Positions 1 through 7,967 of a stretch of 64,000 bases of DNA are shown in pieces. The translations under genes were made by a program, and so were the position numbers. The stretch covers positions 482,290 to 546,289 of the forward strand of contig NZ_RSCL01000003.1 in the NCBI RefSeq assembly GCF_003991905.1, read 5' to 3'. This stretch comes from Dulcicalothrix desertica PCC 7102. Its GTDB lineage: Bacteria; Cyanobacteriota; Cyanobacteriia; Cyanobacteriales; Nostocaceae. Every line of letters starts with the position of its first letter. Within the stretch, counting starts at the first letter, position 1. Below the pieces are notes generated by a model. It had not been told where the DNA came from, searched no databases, and saw only the letters and a list, made by a program, of their open reading frames with translations.

Positions 1-265
1 ACTGAGGTAGCGTATCACGTCCTGTAGCTAAAAGCTTAATAATAATTTGCGCTTGATTAAAGTGGTTAATACCAGCAGCTAAAGTGCGAGCATAAAGTAA
101 ACGATAATTACCTAATATATAATCATGTAAAAAATTAATAGATACTTTTTGCCCGTAAGCATTATCATAAAATTCACGCTGACCACTACAAGAAAAGCAA
201 GCGTTAATAAACATTACCAAATCTTCCTGCGCTACTTGCTGCGCGCGAGTTTGTAAATTTATCAT
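1..265 (-). CDS. Unknown protein, N-terminal part (runs off window)
   Basis: An open frame starts at an ATG whose complement is at 263-265 and runs to the window edge without a stop, giving at least 88 residues (MINLQTRAQQVAQEDLVMFI...). The segment is soluble-looking, with several Tyr/Leu-rich helices and one cysteine pair-like stretch (ACFSCSG). I do not recognise the family. No strong Shine-Dalgarno is visible. The start lies a few bases from a palindromic AGAAACC repeat pair, so the promoter region is partly repeat DNA. The gene continues beyond the window. Confidence 0.6.
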   Translation of the reverse strand, partial: MINLQTRAQQVAQEDLVMFINACFSCSGQREFYDNAYGQKVSINFLHDYILGNYRLLYARTLAAGINHFNQAQIIIKLLATGRDTLPQ

Positions 266-269
266 ATAT

Positions 270-335
270 GAAACCTGGTTTCTTTGTCGATAAACTGTAA
301 TGTAAACAATGATTGGGAGTAGAAACCAGGTTTCT
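270..335. repeat. Pair of AGAAACC/GGTTTCT palindromic repeats
   Basis: Two copies of the palindrome GAAACCnGGTTTC (270-283 and 321-335) are about 50 bases apart. The same unit recurs at 6249-6263, 6920-6984, 30941-31006 and 35037-35049. It is a dispersed intergenic repeat family that can form hairpins. Confidence 0.8.
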
Positions 336-380
336 AGGGAAAGCAGTTCGGGGAATGTCGGTACGACTTTGTATGACAGT

Positions 381-500
381 TTAACAAACGGGTACGGAAG
401 TCATGCCATAGTCCCGCAAACCACCTTCTTGCATATAGAGTACCCAAATAGTATTCCCCGAAGCTAATTTGAAGAAAAATGATGAGTTAGCTTGTAAATA
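381..500 (-). pseudogene. Short C-terminal remnant of an unknown gene
   Basis: The minus strand holds an open frame of about 39 codons ending in a TAA (complement at 381-383) and preceded in frame by another TAA (501-503). It has no start codon. The peptide (...KLASGNTIWVLYMQEGGLRDYGMTS...) has normal protein composition in an otherwise gene-free stretch, so I read it as the tail of a decayed gene. The parent family is not recognised. Confidence 0.3.
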
Positions 501-577
501 TTAGGGTTTCAGAGTTGGGGGAAGTTATGTGTCTTAGGGGAGTGCCCTAGGTTTTGTTGTTATGTGGCGCCTATCGT

Positions 578-928
578 TTACTCTGATGGTTGGGATGCTT
601 GTATTTGTTGGATTTGCTCTACTGTCAAACCAGTGGCTTTTGCTACCAAGTCAATAGAAACTCCCTCTTTAAGTAAGTTGACAACAATTTGCCGCGTTTT
701 TTGTTCGGCGCCTTCTTCTAAAATAGACTGGTAAATAACTGACTCGCGCATAACATCTCTCCTGAGTACATTTTGAACGACTGCTTCATCTAATATTAAC
801 CCAGCCAGAATAGCTGCGGATGCTGTAACGTTGTCCTGTATTTTTTTATTGCTAATGCTGTTTATTTTGGCTGCAACCTCCTGTAATGTGCTGTTTTTAT
901 TACTAGTATTGCTTAAAAAAAATATTAT
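578..928 (-). pseudogene. C-terminal remnant of Rpn/PD-(D/E)XK transposase-type nuclease
   Basis: The open frame of about 116 codons ends at 578-580 and is closed upstream by an in-frame TAA at 929-931. The tail reads ASAAILAGLILDEAVVQNVL, then RRDVMRESVIYQSILEEG and a C-terminal helix. This matches my recollection of the C-terminus of cyanobacterial Rpn family recombination-promoting nuclease/putative transposase proteins. The catalytic N-terminal domain, which in the intact copy at 43954-44865 begins YISLLTDFGFKRVFG, is missing. It is therefore a 5'-deleted copy and cannot be an active nuclease. Confidence 0.6.
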
Positions 929-972
929 TTAATTATTAAGCTGATTATTTTGATAAATAAAATCATTATTAG

Positions 973-1078
973 CAGCGGATACGAAGGATGTAACGGATAG
1001 GTTTTATTAAATAATAAATTTGATTTGAAACCAACAATTCATTCGTTACATCCGTTTACCATCCGTTGCCAACTTATC
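973..1078. repeat. Inverted GGATGTAACGGATAGG-type repeat
   Basis: The motif GGATGTAACGGA (near 986) faces its inverse around 1044-1056 (TTACATCCGT), with satellite copies of ATCCGTTGCCA. The same family occurs at 4900-4978 and 39281-39311, always just beyond a gene end. It can form a stem and may serve as a transcription stop. Confidence 0.65.
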
Positions 1079-1337
1079 CTGCTTCTAAATTAGCTTGTTC
1101 AACTAACCAAGGGTCAACAGGTTGTCCGTCTTTGCGCTGGAACTCAATTTCTACTACCATCACAGACTTAGAACCAGGAGGCGCCGGCTTTTGTTTAAAA
1201 GTAATATCATAATCATTTGGTTCATGTCCATGTTCTTTCAACCAGTCATGCACTTTTGTGGTTGCAAAGAATGATTGCCCTTGCTCGAACATGCGGGTAA
1301 TCTGTAATTGTAACGAGAATGGATTTAAACGTCCCAT
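1074..1337 (-). CDS. Small conserved-looking hypothetical protein (87 aa)
   Basis: An 87-residue soluble protein, MGRLNPFSLQLQITRMFEQG..., with a compact alpha/beta-looking composition and a C-terminal acidic tail (...WLVEQANLEAG). It has no signal peptide or membrane segment. An AGGTAG purine stretch lies about 8 bases before the ATG. Codon use looks like that of its neighbours, and the frame is clean between two repeats. It lies downstream of the HtrA-type protease on the same strand, separated by a strong hairpin, so it is probably a separate unit. I do not recognise the family. Confidence 0.6.
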   Translation of the reverse strand: MGRLNPFSLQLQITRMFEQGQSFFATTKVHDWLKEHGHEPNDYDITFKQKPAPPGSKSVMVVEIEFQRKDGQPVDPWLVEQANLEAG

Positions 1338-1430
1338 GCTTTTCTACCTAGTGTAAGTTCCAGCTATTATTCTTATGTTATCTCTGAGACTAGATATAAA
1401 TGGATTATTAATTATTGTTTAGACAATAAA

Positions 1431-1460
1431 TGCAGAGACGTTATGTGTAACGTCTCTGCA
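1431..1460 (-). terminator. Perfect 13-bp hairpin after htrA-type gene
   Basis: TGCAGAGACGTTA pairs perfectly with its complement across a 4-base loop. Read on the minus strand it follows the protease stop and is followed by a T-rich stretch. It belongs to the dispersed GTAGAGACG family also seen at 32253-32282 and 38787-38814. It is a probable terminator. Confidence 0.6.
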
Positions 1461-1503
1461 AGGGAAGCACTAAAGTGCTTATTACGATGGTGTTTTGTGT
1501 GTG

Positions 1504-2547
1504 TTAGGTGAGAGTGGGTGATTCTTCGGGGATGATTTCTAGGACTAGTTTTTGGTTTTGACGTAAGATGGTGACATATTGTCGGGCGCCTACTCGTTCG
1601 TGAGTTAGAAATTTATGTAGTTCGTCAACGCTTGCTATGGGTTGGCTGTTAAATCCTACTATTACGTCTCCTTCTCTTAGTCCTGCTTTTTGTGCTGGGC
1701 TTTTGGTTTCGGTTGATATGATTAATATGCCTCGTTCTTTGTTAAGTTCATGGTATAAAACGAGGCGCCTTGGTAATTCTACGTTTTGTCCTCCTATACC
1801 TATGTAACCACGTCGAACTTTTCCGTCTTTGAGTAGTGATGGAATGATTAGTTTTGCTGTGTTTATTGGTACGGCAAAGCATAGTCCTTGGGCAGATAAT
1901 ATTACTGCTGTGTTTATTCCTATTACTTCTCCGTGGGATGTCACAAGTGGACCACCTGAGTTGCCTGGGTTCAGTGCTGCGTCGGTTTGTATCATGTTAT
2001 CTATTAACCGACCTGAACGACTTCTGAATGAACGTCCGGTTGCACTAATTACACCACTGGTAACTGTAGCTTGGAAACCGTAGGGATTACCAATTGCGAT
2101 TGCGAGTTGACCAACTTGGAGTGTTTCGGAGTCACCTAAACGTGCCGAAATTAAGTTGGGTGCATTAATTCTTATAACTGCTAGGTCTGTGTCTGGGTCA
2201 TCTCCTATTAATTGGGCGCCTATTCTACGACCATCTGATAGTGTAACCTCAATTTTGGTGGCGCCGTTAACAACGTGAGAGTTGGTAAGAATATATCCAT
2301 CAGGTGTGAAGATAAACCCAGAACCGTTACCTTGTACTTCCTGAGTTTGTAGAGAATTTCGGTTACGTCCTGTTACTTGCCGTTGCACATCAATGTTGAC
2401 AACTGTGGGACTTACCTTTTGTACAACGCTAATTACAGCCTGCGAATATGCATCAAGTAGCTGCTCCGAGGCTTTTGACATACTTTGCCCAACTCCACTG
2501 TCGCGCGCGAAATAATCATTTGACACTTGTTGCAGATTTCCTCTCAT
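1504..2547 (-). CDS. HtrA/DegP-type S1C serine protease with PDZ domain
   Basis: The protein carries a trypsin-like catalytic triad. Counted from the start used here, His91 is in TNSHVVNG, Asp121 in PDTDLAVI and Ser197 in NPGNSGGPL. A PDZ domain follows at about 245-345 (RRGYIGIGG..., GLREGDVIVGFN). HtrA enzymes degrade or refold damaged proteins. I chose the ATG at 2545-2547 because AGGAGAGG sits five bases upstream. The longer frame from 2610 has no ribosome-binding site, and a shorter start exists at 2481. No signal peptide or membrane anchor is visible with any start, unlike the usual exported cyanobacterial HhoA/HhoB/HtrA, so a cytoplasmic or atypical location is inferred. It is a single-gene unit. 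Confidence 0.93.
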   Translation of the reverse strand: MRGNLQQVSNDYFARDSGVGQSMSKASEQLLDAYSQAVISVVQKVSPTVVNIDVQRQVTGRNRNSLQTQEVQGNGSGFIFTPDGYILTNSHVVNGATKIEVTLSDGRRIGAQLIGDDPDTDLAVIRINAPNLISARLGDSETLQVGQLAIAIGNPYGFQATVTSGVISATGRSFRSRSGRLIDNMIQTDAALNPGNSGGPLVTSHGEVIGINTAVILSAQGLCFAVPINTAKLIIPSLLKDGKVRRGYIGIGGQNVELPRRLVLYHELNKERGILIISTETKSPAQKAGLREGDVIVGFNSQPIASVDELHKFLTHERVGARQYVTILRQNQKLVLEIIPEESPTLT

Positions 2548-2803
2548 GTCTGCCTCTCCTATCGTGGCACAGTGATTGATTGAGTTTTTGTTCACTTGAC
2601 ACTTTTTCAATTATCGATAATGTATCAAGAATATCAAAGACGGAGTGAACATAGATACTATCGCATGTGTTCAATTAATTGAGGGGGGTTATTACGTCAA
2701 TATATATACAACGAACCGAACCTAAGTTAGATGCGTTTTAACTTTAAAATTATTTCTAATGGTACAAGACTTTATATGTTTAATAATGGAGTATTAATTT
2801 ATT

Positions 2804-3199
2804 ATGGATATTACTAAAAAACTAGAAATTCTTAATCGTATCCGCAAATTCAGCCGTCTGATGGATACTGCTTTTGGCATTCCCGGTACTAAGTTTCGCT
2901 TTGGTTTAGACCCTATTATTGGTTTAGTTCCTGGACTGGGTGATTTGATAAGTACTATTATTTCTGCTTATATTATATATTTAGCTATGCAGTTTAATCT
3001 TCCTCAAGATATGCTGGGTAAGATGATTTTTAATGTTGGTTTAGAATCTGTCATTGGTAGTGTTCCTTTTTTCGGTGATTTATTTGACGCTTTTTATAAA
3101 TCTAATATCCGGAATTTAGAAATTTTAGAGCAGCATTTAAATCAAGTTGACCCACAGTTAGAAAAAGTTGAGTTTAAGGGATTTCAAAGAGTAGTGTAA
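2804..3199 (+). CDS. DUF4112 domain membrane protein
   Basis: This 131-residue protein matches the DUF4112 family. An N-terminal helix is followed by GLDPIIGLVPGLGDLISTII, a membrane-prone hydrophobic stretch (about 40-68). A second hydrophobic segment ends in VPFFGDLFDAFYKSN, and the tail is a charged helix (NLEILEQHL). The paired GLGD/FFGDLFD motifs are the family signature. Function is unknown, and a small inner-membrane protein is inferred from the hydrophobic segments. A GGAG lies somewhat far (about 13 bases) from the ATG. The gene is divergent from the protease and is followed by an inverted repeat that can terminate transcription. Confidence 0.85.
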   Translation: MDITKKLEILNRIRKFSRLMDTAFGIPGTKFRFGLDPIIGLVPGLGDLISTIISAYIIYLAMQFNLPQDMLGKMIFNVGLESVIGSVPFFGDLFDAFYKSNIRNLEILEQHLNQVDPQLEKVEFKGFQRVV

Positions 3200-3228
3200 C
3201 TATAATTTAACAAATTACTCTCTCTCTC

Positions 3229-3303
3229 TTGTGGAGCGGGCATCCCTGCCCGCCCCTAATATACAACTAGATGAAGAACGGGCAAGGATGCCCATTCCAC
3301 AAG
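3229..3303. repeat. Inverted repeat TTGTGGAGCGGGCATCCCTGCC / terminator
   Basis: Arms of about 25 bases (3229-3253 and 3279-3303) are near-complementary. They lie between the convergent ends of the DUF4112 gene and the ROK kinase gene, so they may act as a two-way terminator. Related arms occur at 16390-16455, 36727-36757 and 43915-43945. Confidence 0.7.
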
Positions 3304-3311
3304 ATAAAGAG

Positions 3312-4019
3312 TTAATATTTCCAAAGGTTTATGCCACCTAGTAAACCATTAAGGTTGGAGATGATTTTGATGTTCTCCGCTAGTTTAATTTTGACTAGTT
3401 TAGCTTCTCCACCACCTATATATAGATAATCATAGTTAAATAAATGTTGTAGTGAGGCTATTGCTTTTTCTAGTCTTTCATTCCATTTTGATTCCCCGAC
3501 TTTTTCTAGCGCTGCTCTTCCAAGTTGCTCTTCATAGGTTTCTCGTTTTCGGAAGCGATGGTGTCCCATTTCTAAGTTGGGTACTAATTTACCATCTAAA
3601 AATAATGCCGACCCAAATCCGGTTCCTAGGGTAATTACTAATTCTACTCCTTTACCCGCAATGGCGCCTAATCCCTGCATATCAGCGTCGTTTATAACTC
3701 GTGCAGGTTTTTGAAATTGCTTTGATAATGCGGTTCCTAAATCATATCCTACCCAGTCAGGATGTAAGTTAACGGCTGTTTCTGTTACTCCAGCACGCAC
3801 TACACCTGGAAACCCCGCAGAAGTTCTATCGAACTCTCCAACTGAAGTTACTAGCTGGGCTATTGTATTCATTACTGCTTCGGGTGTTGGAGGTTGCGGA
3901 GTGTCTAAACGTACACGTTCGGTTAAAGGGTTGCCAGTTTCATCTAATACCATTACTTTGATACCACTTCCACCAATATCTATTGATAAAGTGCGAGTAG
4001 ATGCATTTGTGTCAGTCAT
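3312..4019 (-). CDS. ppgK: ROK-family kinase, polyphosphate glucokinase-like
   Basis: This is a 235-residue sugar kinase of the ROK/actin-like fold. Visible motifs are the phosphate-binding DIGGSGIK (14-21), catalytic Asp111 in INDADMQGLG, the adenosine-side loop LGTGFGSALF (131-140) and EMGHHRFRKRETYEEQLG (150-167). The EMGHH...YEEQLG block is what I associate with polyphosphate (strictly phosphate-donor) glucokinases rather than ATP-only ROK kinases. The expected role is glucose to glucose-6-phosphate in the cytosol using polyphosphate and/or ATP. Length fits the family. It stands alone, convergent with DUF4112. Donor preference cannot be read from sequence. Confidence 0.78.
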   Translation of the reverse strand: MTDTNASTRTLSIDIGGSGIKVMVLDETGNPLTERVRLDTPQPPTPEAVMNTIAQLVTSVGEFDRTSAGFPGVVRAGVTETAVNLHPDWVGYDLGTALSKQFQKPARVINDADMQGLGAIAGKGVELVITLGTGFGSALFLDGKLVPNLEMGHHRFRKRETYEEQLGRAALEKVGESKWNERLEKAIASLQHLFNYDYLYIGGGEAKLVKIKLAENIKIISNLNGLLGGINLWKY

Positions 4020-4105
4020 TTAAATTTGTTCTCCTTCTGTACTATGTTATTAAATTTGGCAAACCCAAGTAAAATTTGAGTTAAGGATTACATATATATA
4101 CCCCT

Positions 4106-4909
4106 ATGCATAGTTTTATCCCTCCTGAGCGTTTTTTTGCGTATTTAACCTGGACAGATATTGATTCGATGCCCGATAAAGAAAATGTGGTAATCATTCA
4201 ACCTGTGGGAGCTATTGAACAACATGGTCCACATCTACCATTAATAGTGGATGCTGCAATTGGTATGGGGGTATTAGGAAAAGCGCTGGAAAAACTTGAC
4301 TCTAGCGTTCCTGCTTATGCAATGCCATCCCTCTACTATGGTAAATCGAATGAGCATTGGCATTTCCCTGGAACTATTACTTTAAGTACAGAAACGCTCT
4401 CTGCTACACTAATGGAAGTCGGAGATAGCTTATACCGCGCAGGATTTAGAAAATTAGTACTCATGAATTCGCATGGTGGACAACCACAAGTGATGCAAAT
4501 GGTAGCGCGAGATTTACACGTAAAATATAGTGATTTTATAGTATTCCCATTATTTACATGGCGTGTGCCACATATTTCTAAAGAACTAGTAACACCCAAA
4601 GAAGCGCAGCTAGGAATGCACGCAGGAGATTTAGAGACGAGTATAATTTTAGCACTTTTACCCGAACAAGTAAAAATGGAGCGTGCAGTTACCGAATATC
4701 CACCCGAACAACCAGAAGGCAGCTTACTTTCACCAGAAGGTAAACTACCTTTCGCATGGACAACACGCGACTTAAGTAAAAGTGGTGTAATAGGAGATGC
4801 AACGACAGCAACTAAAGAAAAAGGTATAAAAATTCTCGAATCTGTATCTGATGGTTGGGTGACAGCACTCAAAGATATTTATAGCTTTCGTCAACCTGGC
4901 AACGGATGA
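4106..4909 (+). CDS. Creatininase-family amidohydrolase
   Basis: A 267-residue protein with the metal-ligand pattern of the creatininase family: Glu38, His40 and Asp49 in PVGAIEQHGPHLPLIVDA, His123 in MNSHGGQ, and His172/Glu177 in GMHAGDLETS. The family includes creatininase, formamide hydrolases of flavin/F420 pathways and MftE-like peptidases, and the substrate here is not predictable. It is cytosolic, without a signal. The gene is divergent from ppgK with about 85 bp between starts, so the two may share a regulatory region. It is followed by the GGATGTAACGGA repeat. Confidence 0.88.
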   Translation: MHSFIPPERFFAYLTWTDIDSMPDKENVVIIQPVGAIEQHGPHLPLIVDAAIGMGVLGKALEKLDSSVPAYAMPSLYYGKSNEHWHFPGTITLSTETLSATLMEVGDSLYRAGFRKLVLMNSHGGQPQVMQMVARDLHVKYSDFIVFPLFTWRVPHISKELVTPKEAQLGMHAGDLETSIILALLPEQVKMERAVTEYPPEQPEGSLLSPEGKLPFAWTTRDLSKSGVIGDATTATKEKGIKILESVSDGWVTALKDIYSFRQPGNG

Positions 4910-4978
4910 CTCTAGGATGTAGCGGATAGGTGATTTTAAATAACTCATCCGTTACATCCGTTTTATCCGTTGCCAAAT
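4900..4978. repeat. Inverted GGATGTAACGGATAGG-type repeat
   Basis: GGCAACGGATG and GGATGTAGCGGATAGG on the left face TCCGTTACATCCG and ATCCGTTGCC on the right. The arms touch the ends of the convergent creatininase and dienelactone hydrolase genes, so the structure could terminate both. Confidence 0.7.
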
Positions 4979-5706
4979 ATACGCTTTAAAAATGTAATAA
5001 CTTCAAACCAAGCGAGTGTTGACTGCTCCGAATCATACCTGTATCCATCATCACGCATAAACGTATGTTCAGCGTCATACAACAAAACTTTATGCTGTAT
5101 ACCAGCATTAAAAAGCGATTTTATAATTGTTTGACGGTCATTTTCAGGAATATGTGGGTCTTGTGCCCCAAAAACTACCAACATTTCACCTCTAATTTCA
5201 TTACACCGCTCAATACTATCTGCTACAGTCGCACCCAACTTTCCACTCGGAATGCCCGTAGGATAACAACATACAGTCGCTTTAACTTCACTTTGAAAAG
5301 CCGCTCTAAAAGCAAGGTGTCCTCCTATACAAAAACCAAAGGCGCCTATTTTCTCAAAATTTACAGAAGCATCGCTTTTAATAAATTCCAAAACAGCCTT
5401 ACAGTCAGCATCATATTCAGAAATAGCAGTGCGACGCGCATCATCATTTCCTCGCATTCTGCCAATATCATCGGGTTCAATAACTTGACCAACAGGTTCA
5501 ACACGATGGAAAATTTCCGGCGCCGCTACAACATACCCAAACCCTGCTAAATAATTGACAGCCCGTAACATGGCGCCGCCCAATTGATAAATATCACTAT
5601 AAAAAATAATACCAGGGTATCGACCTGGTGGTTTCGGAGTAGCGACATAAACACGCATCAAACTATCGTCAACTCGTAACTCAACATTGCGCTTAGTTAT
5701 TTGCAT
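4963..5706 (-). CDS. Dienelactone hydrolase family protein
   Basis: An alpha/beta hydrolase of about 247 residues. The nucleophile elbow is GFCIGG with a cysteine nucleophile (about residue 126), as in dienelactone hydrolase. It is followed by a GAQDPHIP aspartate loop and an AEHTFMRDD histidine near the C-terminus. These enzymes hydrolyse lactones or esters in the cytosol. I chose the ATG at 5704-5706 because GGAGA lies about seven bases upstream. The longer frame to 5745 would be coded by a palindromic repeat (5722-5743), an unlikely N-terminus. The natural substrate is unknown. Confidence 0.9.
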   Translation of the reverse strand: MQITKRNVELRVDDSLMRVYVATPKPPGRYPGIIFYSDIYQLGGAMLRAVNYLAGFGYVVAAPEIFHRVEPVGQVIEPDDIGRMRGNDDARRTAISEYDADCKAVLEFIKSDASVNFEKIGAFGFCIGGHLAFRAAFQSEVKATVCCYPTGIPSGKLGATVADSIERCNEIRGEMLVVFGAQDPHIPENDRQTIIKSLFNAGIQHKVLLYDAEHTFMRDDGYRYDSEQSTLAWFEVITFLKRIFGNG

Positions 5707-5721
5707 TATTTTTCTCCACGT

Positions 5722-5743
5722 AGGTTGGGTGCTAACCCAACCC
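5722..5743. repeat. GGTTGGGT/ACCCAACC palindromic repeat
   Basis: GGTTGGGT (5723-5730) pairs perfectly with ACCCAACC (5735-5742) around a 4-base loop. It sits in the 5' leader of the dienelactone hydrolase gene. A larger member of the same family lies at 9368-9403. Confidence 0.7.
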
Positions 5744-5759
5744 AATATTCAACTAAATT

Positions 5760-6071
5760 TTATCCCGCATTACCATTACCGTTTGTTCGGATTTGGCTTT
5801 CGAGATATAACCATATACGGTCAATATTTTGTTGATTAACGGATATTGCCTGTTGATTAGCCTTTAAAGCTTGCTGATGCAACCGCGCGATATCCAAAAG
5901 CTCTGCGACACTACGCTCAACTCTCGCTATAGTCTGAGAATTTGCGCGCGTTTCTCTGCGGTTAGCATTCTGGATAGTGCGTATTAAATCAATTTCGTCT
6001 CCTAATTGCTCTAACCGCTCATCCATTTGTTCCAATCTGACGTTTATATCTTCTGGTTGCGCGTTAGTCAT
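5760..6071 (-). CDS. Small coiled-coil protein (103 aa)
   Basis: A 103-residue, highly helical protein. Residues 8-35 have a heptad pattern (VRLEQMDERLEQLGDEIDLI), and a longer heptad region runs through ARVERSVAELLDIARLHQQAL to about 95. The tail is Asn/Gly-rich. No catalytic motif or membrane segment is visible. It is probably an oligomerising or scaffold protein; this is inference from composition. Its leader contains a hairpin (6110-6145) whose 17-base loop is shared with the leader of the gene at 6989-7228. Confidence 0.65.
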   Translation of the reverse strand: MTNAQPEDINVRLEQMDERLEQLGDEIDLIRTIQNANRRETRANSQTIARVERSVAELLDIARLHQQALKANQQAISVNQQNIDRIWLYLESQIRTNGNGNAG

Positions 6072-6109
6072 GATTTTATCCTCATATAACGTGAAAAGTT
6101 GTTAGTTTA

Positions 6110-6145
6110 CGCTACATTCCTTGGCTGGACACCTTAATGCTGGCG
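6110..6145 (-). promoter_or_regulatory. Conserved leader hairpin, copy 1
   Basis: Seen on the plus strand, CGC..CATT pairs with AATG..GCG around the loop CCTTGGCTGGACACCTT. Sixteen of 17 loop bases are identical to copy 2 at 7271-7307, while the stems differ with compensation (C-G in one, T-A in the other). It lies 39-74 bases before the start of the coiled-coil gene. It is a candidate cis-acting RNA or protein-binding site; I do not recognise it as a named riboswitch. Confidence 0.5.
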
Positions 6146-6350
6146 TTTACTACAATTTATATTAAAAGAATATGATTCATTTGTAAAGCATTATTTAATT
6201 AAAATTGATTACAATATGATACTTACTTTCAAGATTTGACGGCGCCTCAGAAACCAGGTTTCTAGATATTTTTTTGTATTTTTGATATTTTGAAGTCATT
6301 GGCTTTTTTTATATTAGCAGCAAAGTAGTAATTTTGAATTATATATAGTT

Positions 6351-6887
6351 ATGTATATTGAAGACATTTTAGAAAAGGCAACTGACCCTTGTACTCATCC
6401 AGATGAGCTTTATCAAATTTATGATGAGCATAAGGTTCGCGGTTATAAGCGTCAGATATTAGAAGCAATTGGTAGTAATCCGAATACTTCTACTGAATTA
6501 CTCGAATATTTATTTGCCAAAGAGCCGAATATGGCTGATATTGTGTTTGATAACCCTGTTATGCCTTTGCTCATACTTGAAGACCCTTTGCTTGTAACTA
6601 ATTGGTTTATCAAATTTCATAGTTCAATTTTTAGGTATAATAAATTACTGTCACTAGAGTTACAAAACATTGCCGTTAGAACAGAGCGTATAGAAATTTT
6701 TTTACATCTTGTTGAATCGAAAACTACGGTGCCGTCTATTATCGAAGATATTGCGAAACGTATAAATATAGAAAAATATATCATTGGAAATTACGAAATT
6801 GCGAATTTGATTTTTAAACATCCGAATACACCGGAAAGTATCAAAAATTTACAGTTAAAAAAACCGCCCTTGGCTACTGTGTTGTAG
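6351..6887 (+). CDS. Hypothetical protein, helical-repeat type (178 aa)
   Basis: A 178-residue protein beginning MYIEDILEKATDPCTHPDEL. It has short helical units with recurring Asn-Pro turns (GSNPNTSTELLEYL, FDNPVMPLLIL, KHPNTPESIKNL), resembling the leucine-rich-variant style of alpha solenoid. No catalytic motif, signal or membrane segment is seen. Function is unknown, and a protein-binding solenoid is a guess from the repeat pattern. It is followed by an inverted AGAAACC-family repeat. The family is not identified. Confidence 0.6.
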   Translation: MYIEDILEKATDPCTHPDELYQIYDEHKVRGYKRQILEAIGSNPNTSTELLEYLFAKEPNMADIVFDNPVMPLLILEDPLLVTNWFIKFHSSIFRYNKLLSLELQNIAVRTERIEIFLHLVESKTTVPSIIEDIAKRINIEKYIIGNYEIANLIFKHPNTPESIKNLQLKKPPLATVL

Positions 6888-6919
6888 TTAAGGGCGCATG
6901 AAGTGATGGGAAACTTTAT

Positions 6920-6984
6920 AGAAACCGGGCTTCTTGCAGAGGATTTTGCGTTCTAATTGTAATTTTTATAGAAGCCCGGTTTCT
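6920..6984. repeat. Inverted AGAAACC-family repeat
   Basis: TAGAAACCGGGCTTCT (6919-6934) and TAGAAGCCCGGTTTCT (6969-6984) are inverted complements about 35 bases apart. They sit between the convergent ends of two small genes and are likely to terminate transcription in one or both directions. Confidence 0.75.
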
Positions 6985-6988
6985 TAGG

Positions 6989-7228
6989 TTAGGCGCCTGC
7001 TCCTAGGTAGAAGCCCATTTTTTCGACATAAGCGCTAACTTTATTCGCTCCTAGTTGAACAGGACAAGCGAAAGGTGAGGCAACAGCGACTACAGCGTGC
7101 GTACTGGCGCCAGCTATTAACTCCTCAGCATGACTTGAGTCGATAGCACGACGGATAATATTGCTGTTGCAAATCGTTTGTTTGTCATACTGGTGTGTAC
7201 AGTTGTAAATCAGTTCAAATTTAGTCAT
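6989..7228 (-). CDS. Small hypothetical protein (79 aa)
   Basis: A 79-residue protein MTKFELIYNCTHQYDKQTICN... with two early cysteines and an Ala/Val-rich C-terminal half ending GFYLGAGA. No domain is recognised, and it has no clear membrane helix. What makes it worth annotating is its leader. About 43-79 bases before the ATG lies a hairpin with the same loop as the one ahead of the coiled-coil gene at 5760-6071, so the two small genes probably share a regulator or RNA-level control. Confidence 0.55.
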   Translation of the reverse strand: MTKFELIYNCTHQYDKQTICNSNIIRRAIDSSHAEELIAGASTHAVVAVASPFACPVQLGANKVSAYVEKMGFYLGAGA

Positions 7229-7270
7229 GATAGATAGACAACCTTTTCAAACGTGGAAAGGGTAGCCTCG

Positions 7271-7307
7271 CGGCTGTATTGCTTGGCTGGACACCTTAAT
7301 ACAGTCG
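7271..7307 (-). promoter_or_regulatory. Conserved leader hairpin, copy 2
   Basis: On the plus strand CGGCTGTATT (7271-7280) pairs with AATACAGTCG (7298-7307), ten pairs with one G-T, around the loop GCTTGGCTGGACACCTT. The 18-mer TTGGCTGGACACCTTAAT is identical to copy 1 (6121-6138). A second small stem (CCTTT/AAAGG) lies between it and the start codon. Confidence 0.55.
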
Positions 7308-7459
7308 TCTGGCTACATCTTTTATAATAATCGGAAACGAGTCATTAATGAATTTTTAGTGAAATTTATTTGACTCAATATTGATGTAAAAAATATTACT
7401 GATTTGACTTTTCGCTTATGAGGTTGAATAGTAACAAAAGTACCTTAAAATTTACATCG

Positions 7460-7762
7460 ATGAATCAGCGACGGGAAGACCGTTTAGAACGGCTACAAAT
7501 TCCTGCTTTGGGGGAATATTACGATGATTTACTAGATATTGACGCTGAACTCAGTAACCGCACCAAGGTTCAGCAAGCGCAAAGTCTAATATCTGAGAGA
7601 CTTCAGGAGCGGTTACTTGGCATTAAAGACAGGGTTCAATACCTCGCTGACAAGAGGGGTGTTACGTTTAATCAAATGTGGGGCGAAATTCTTGCAAAGC
7701 GAGGTAAAGTAACCGCTTTCACCGAAGGCGCCATTCAGTATAAACCTGGAGAAGAAGGATAA
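7460..7762 (+). CDS. Small hypothetical protein, paralogue of 9085-9357
   Basis: About 100 residues from the ATG at 7460 (MNQRREDRLERLQIPALGEY...). It is clearly homologous to the protein at 9085-9357: both share RLQIPALGE, DDLLDIDAELSNRT, VQQAQSL and a C-terminal KRGK.TAFT block. I prefer this internal ATG to the one at 7418 because the paralogue begins at the equivalent MNQRRE. It is acidic and helical, with no membrane segment. Function is unknown. The two copies flank the DAHP synthase gene. Confidence 0.65.
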   Translation: MNQRREDRLERLQIPALGEYYDDLLDIDAELSNRTKVQQAQSLISERLQERLLGIKDRVQYLADKRGVTFNQMWGEILAKRGKVTAFTEGAIQYKPGEEG

Positions 7763-7862
7763 ATAGCCTTTTTTAAGCACATCCAAACCATTATTACATA
7801 ATGTTACGAAAAATTAAATTTTCAATAAAATTGTAACATTCCCCTTAATATTGATTTGGATT

Positions 7863-7895
7863 TCATCCCCCCAACGGGCTAGGGGGGATTATCTT
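7863..7895. repeat. CCCCCC...GGGGGG dispersed repeat fragment
   Basis: CATCCCCCCAACGGGCTAGG followed by GGGGATTA resembles the larger inverted repeat at 19251-19338. It lies upstream of the DAHP synthase start and shows that the longer open frame from 7851 is not the true N-terminus. Confidence 0.6.
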
Positions 7896-7967
7896 TTGCT
7901 CGACAAATTAATCTATAATTGTAACGCCCCCAACATTTACGCACTACCCCAAGCGAGCATGAAAGAT

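Noticed and set aside
5065..5550. 161-codon frame opposite the dienelactone hydrolase
   Set aside because: Antisense shadow of a clear enzyme gene with all catalytic motifs on the other strand.
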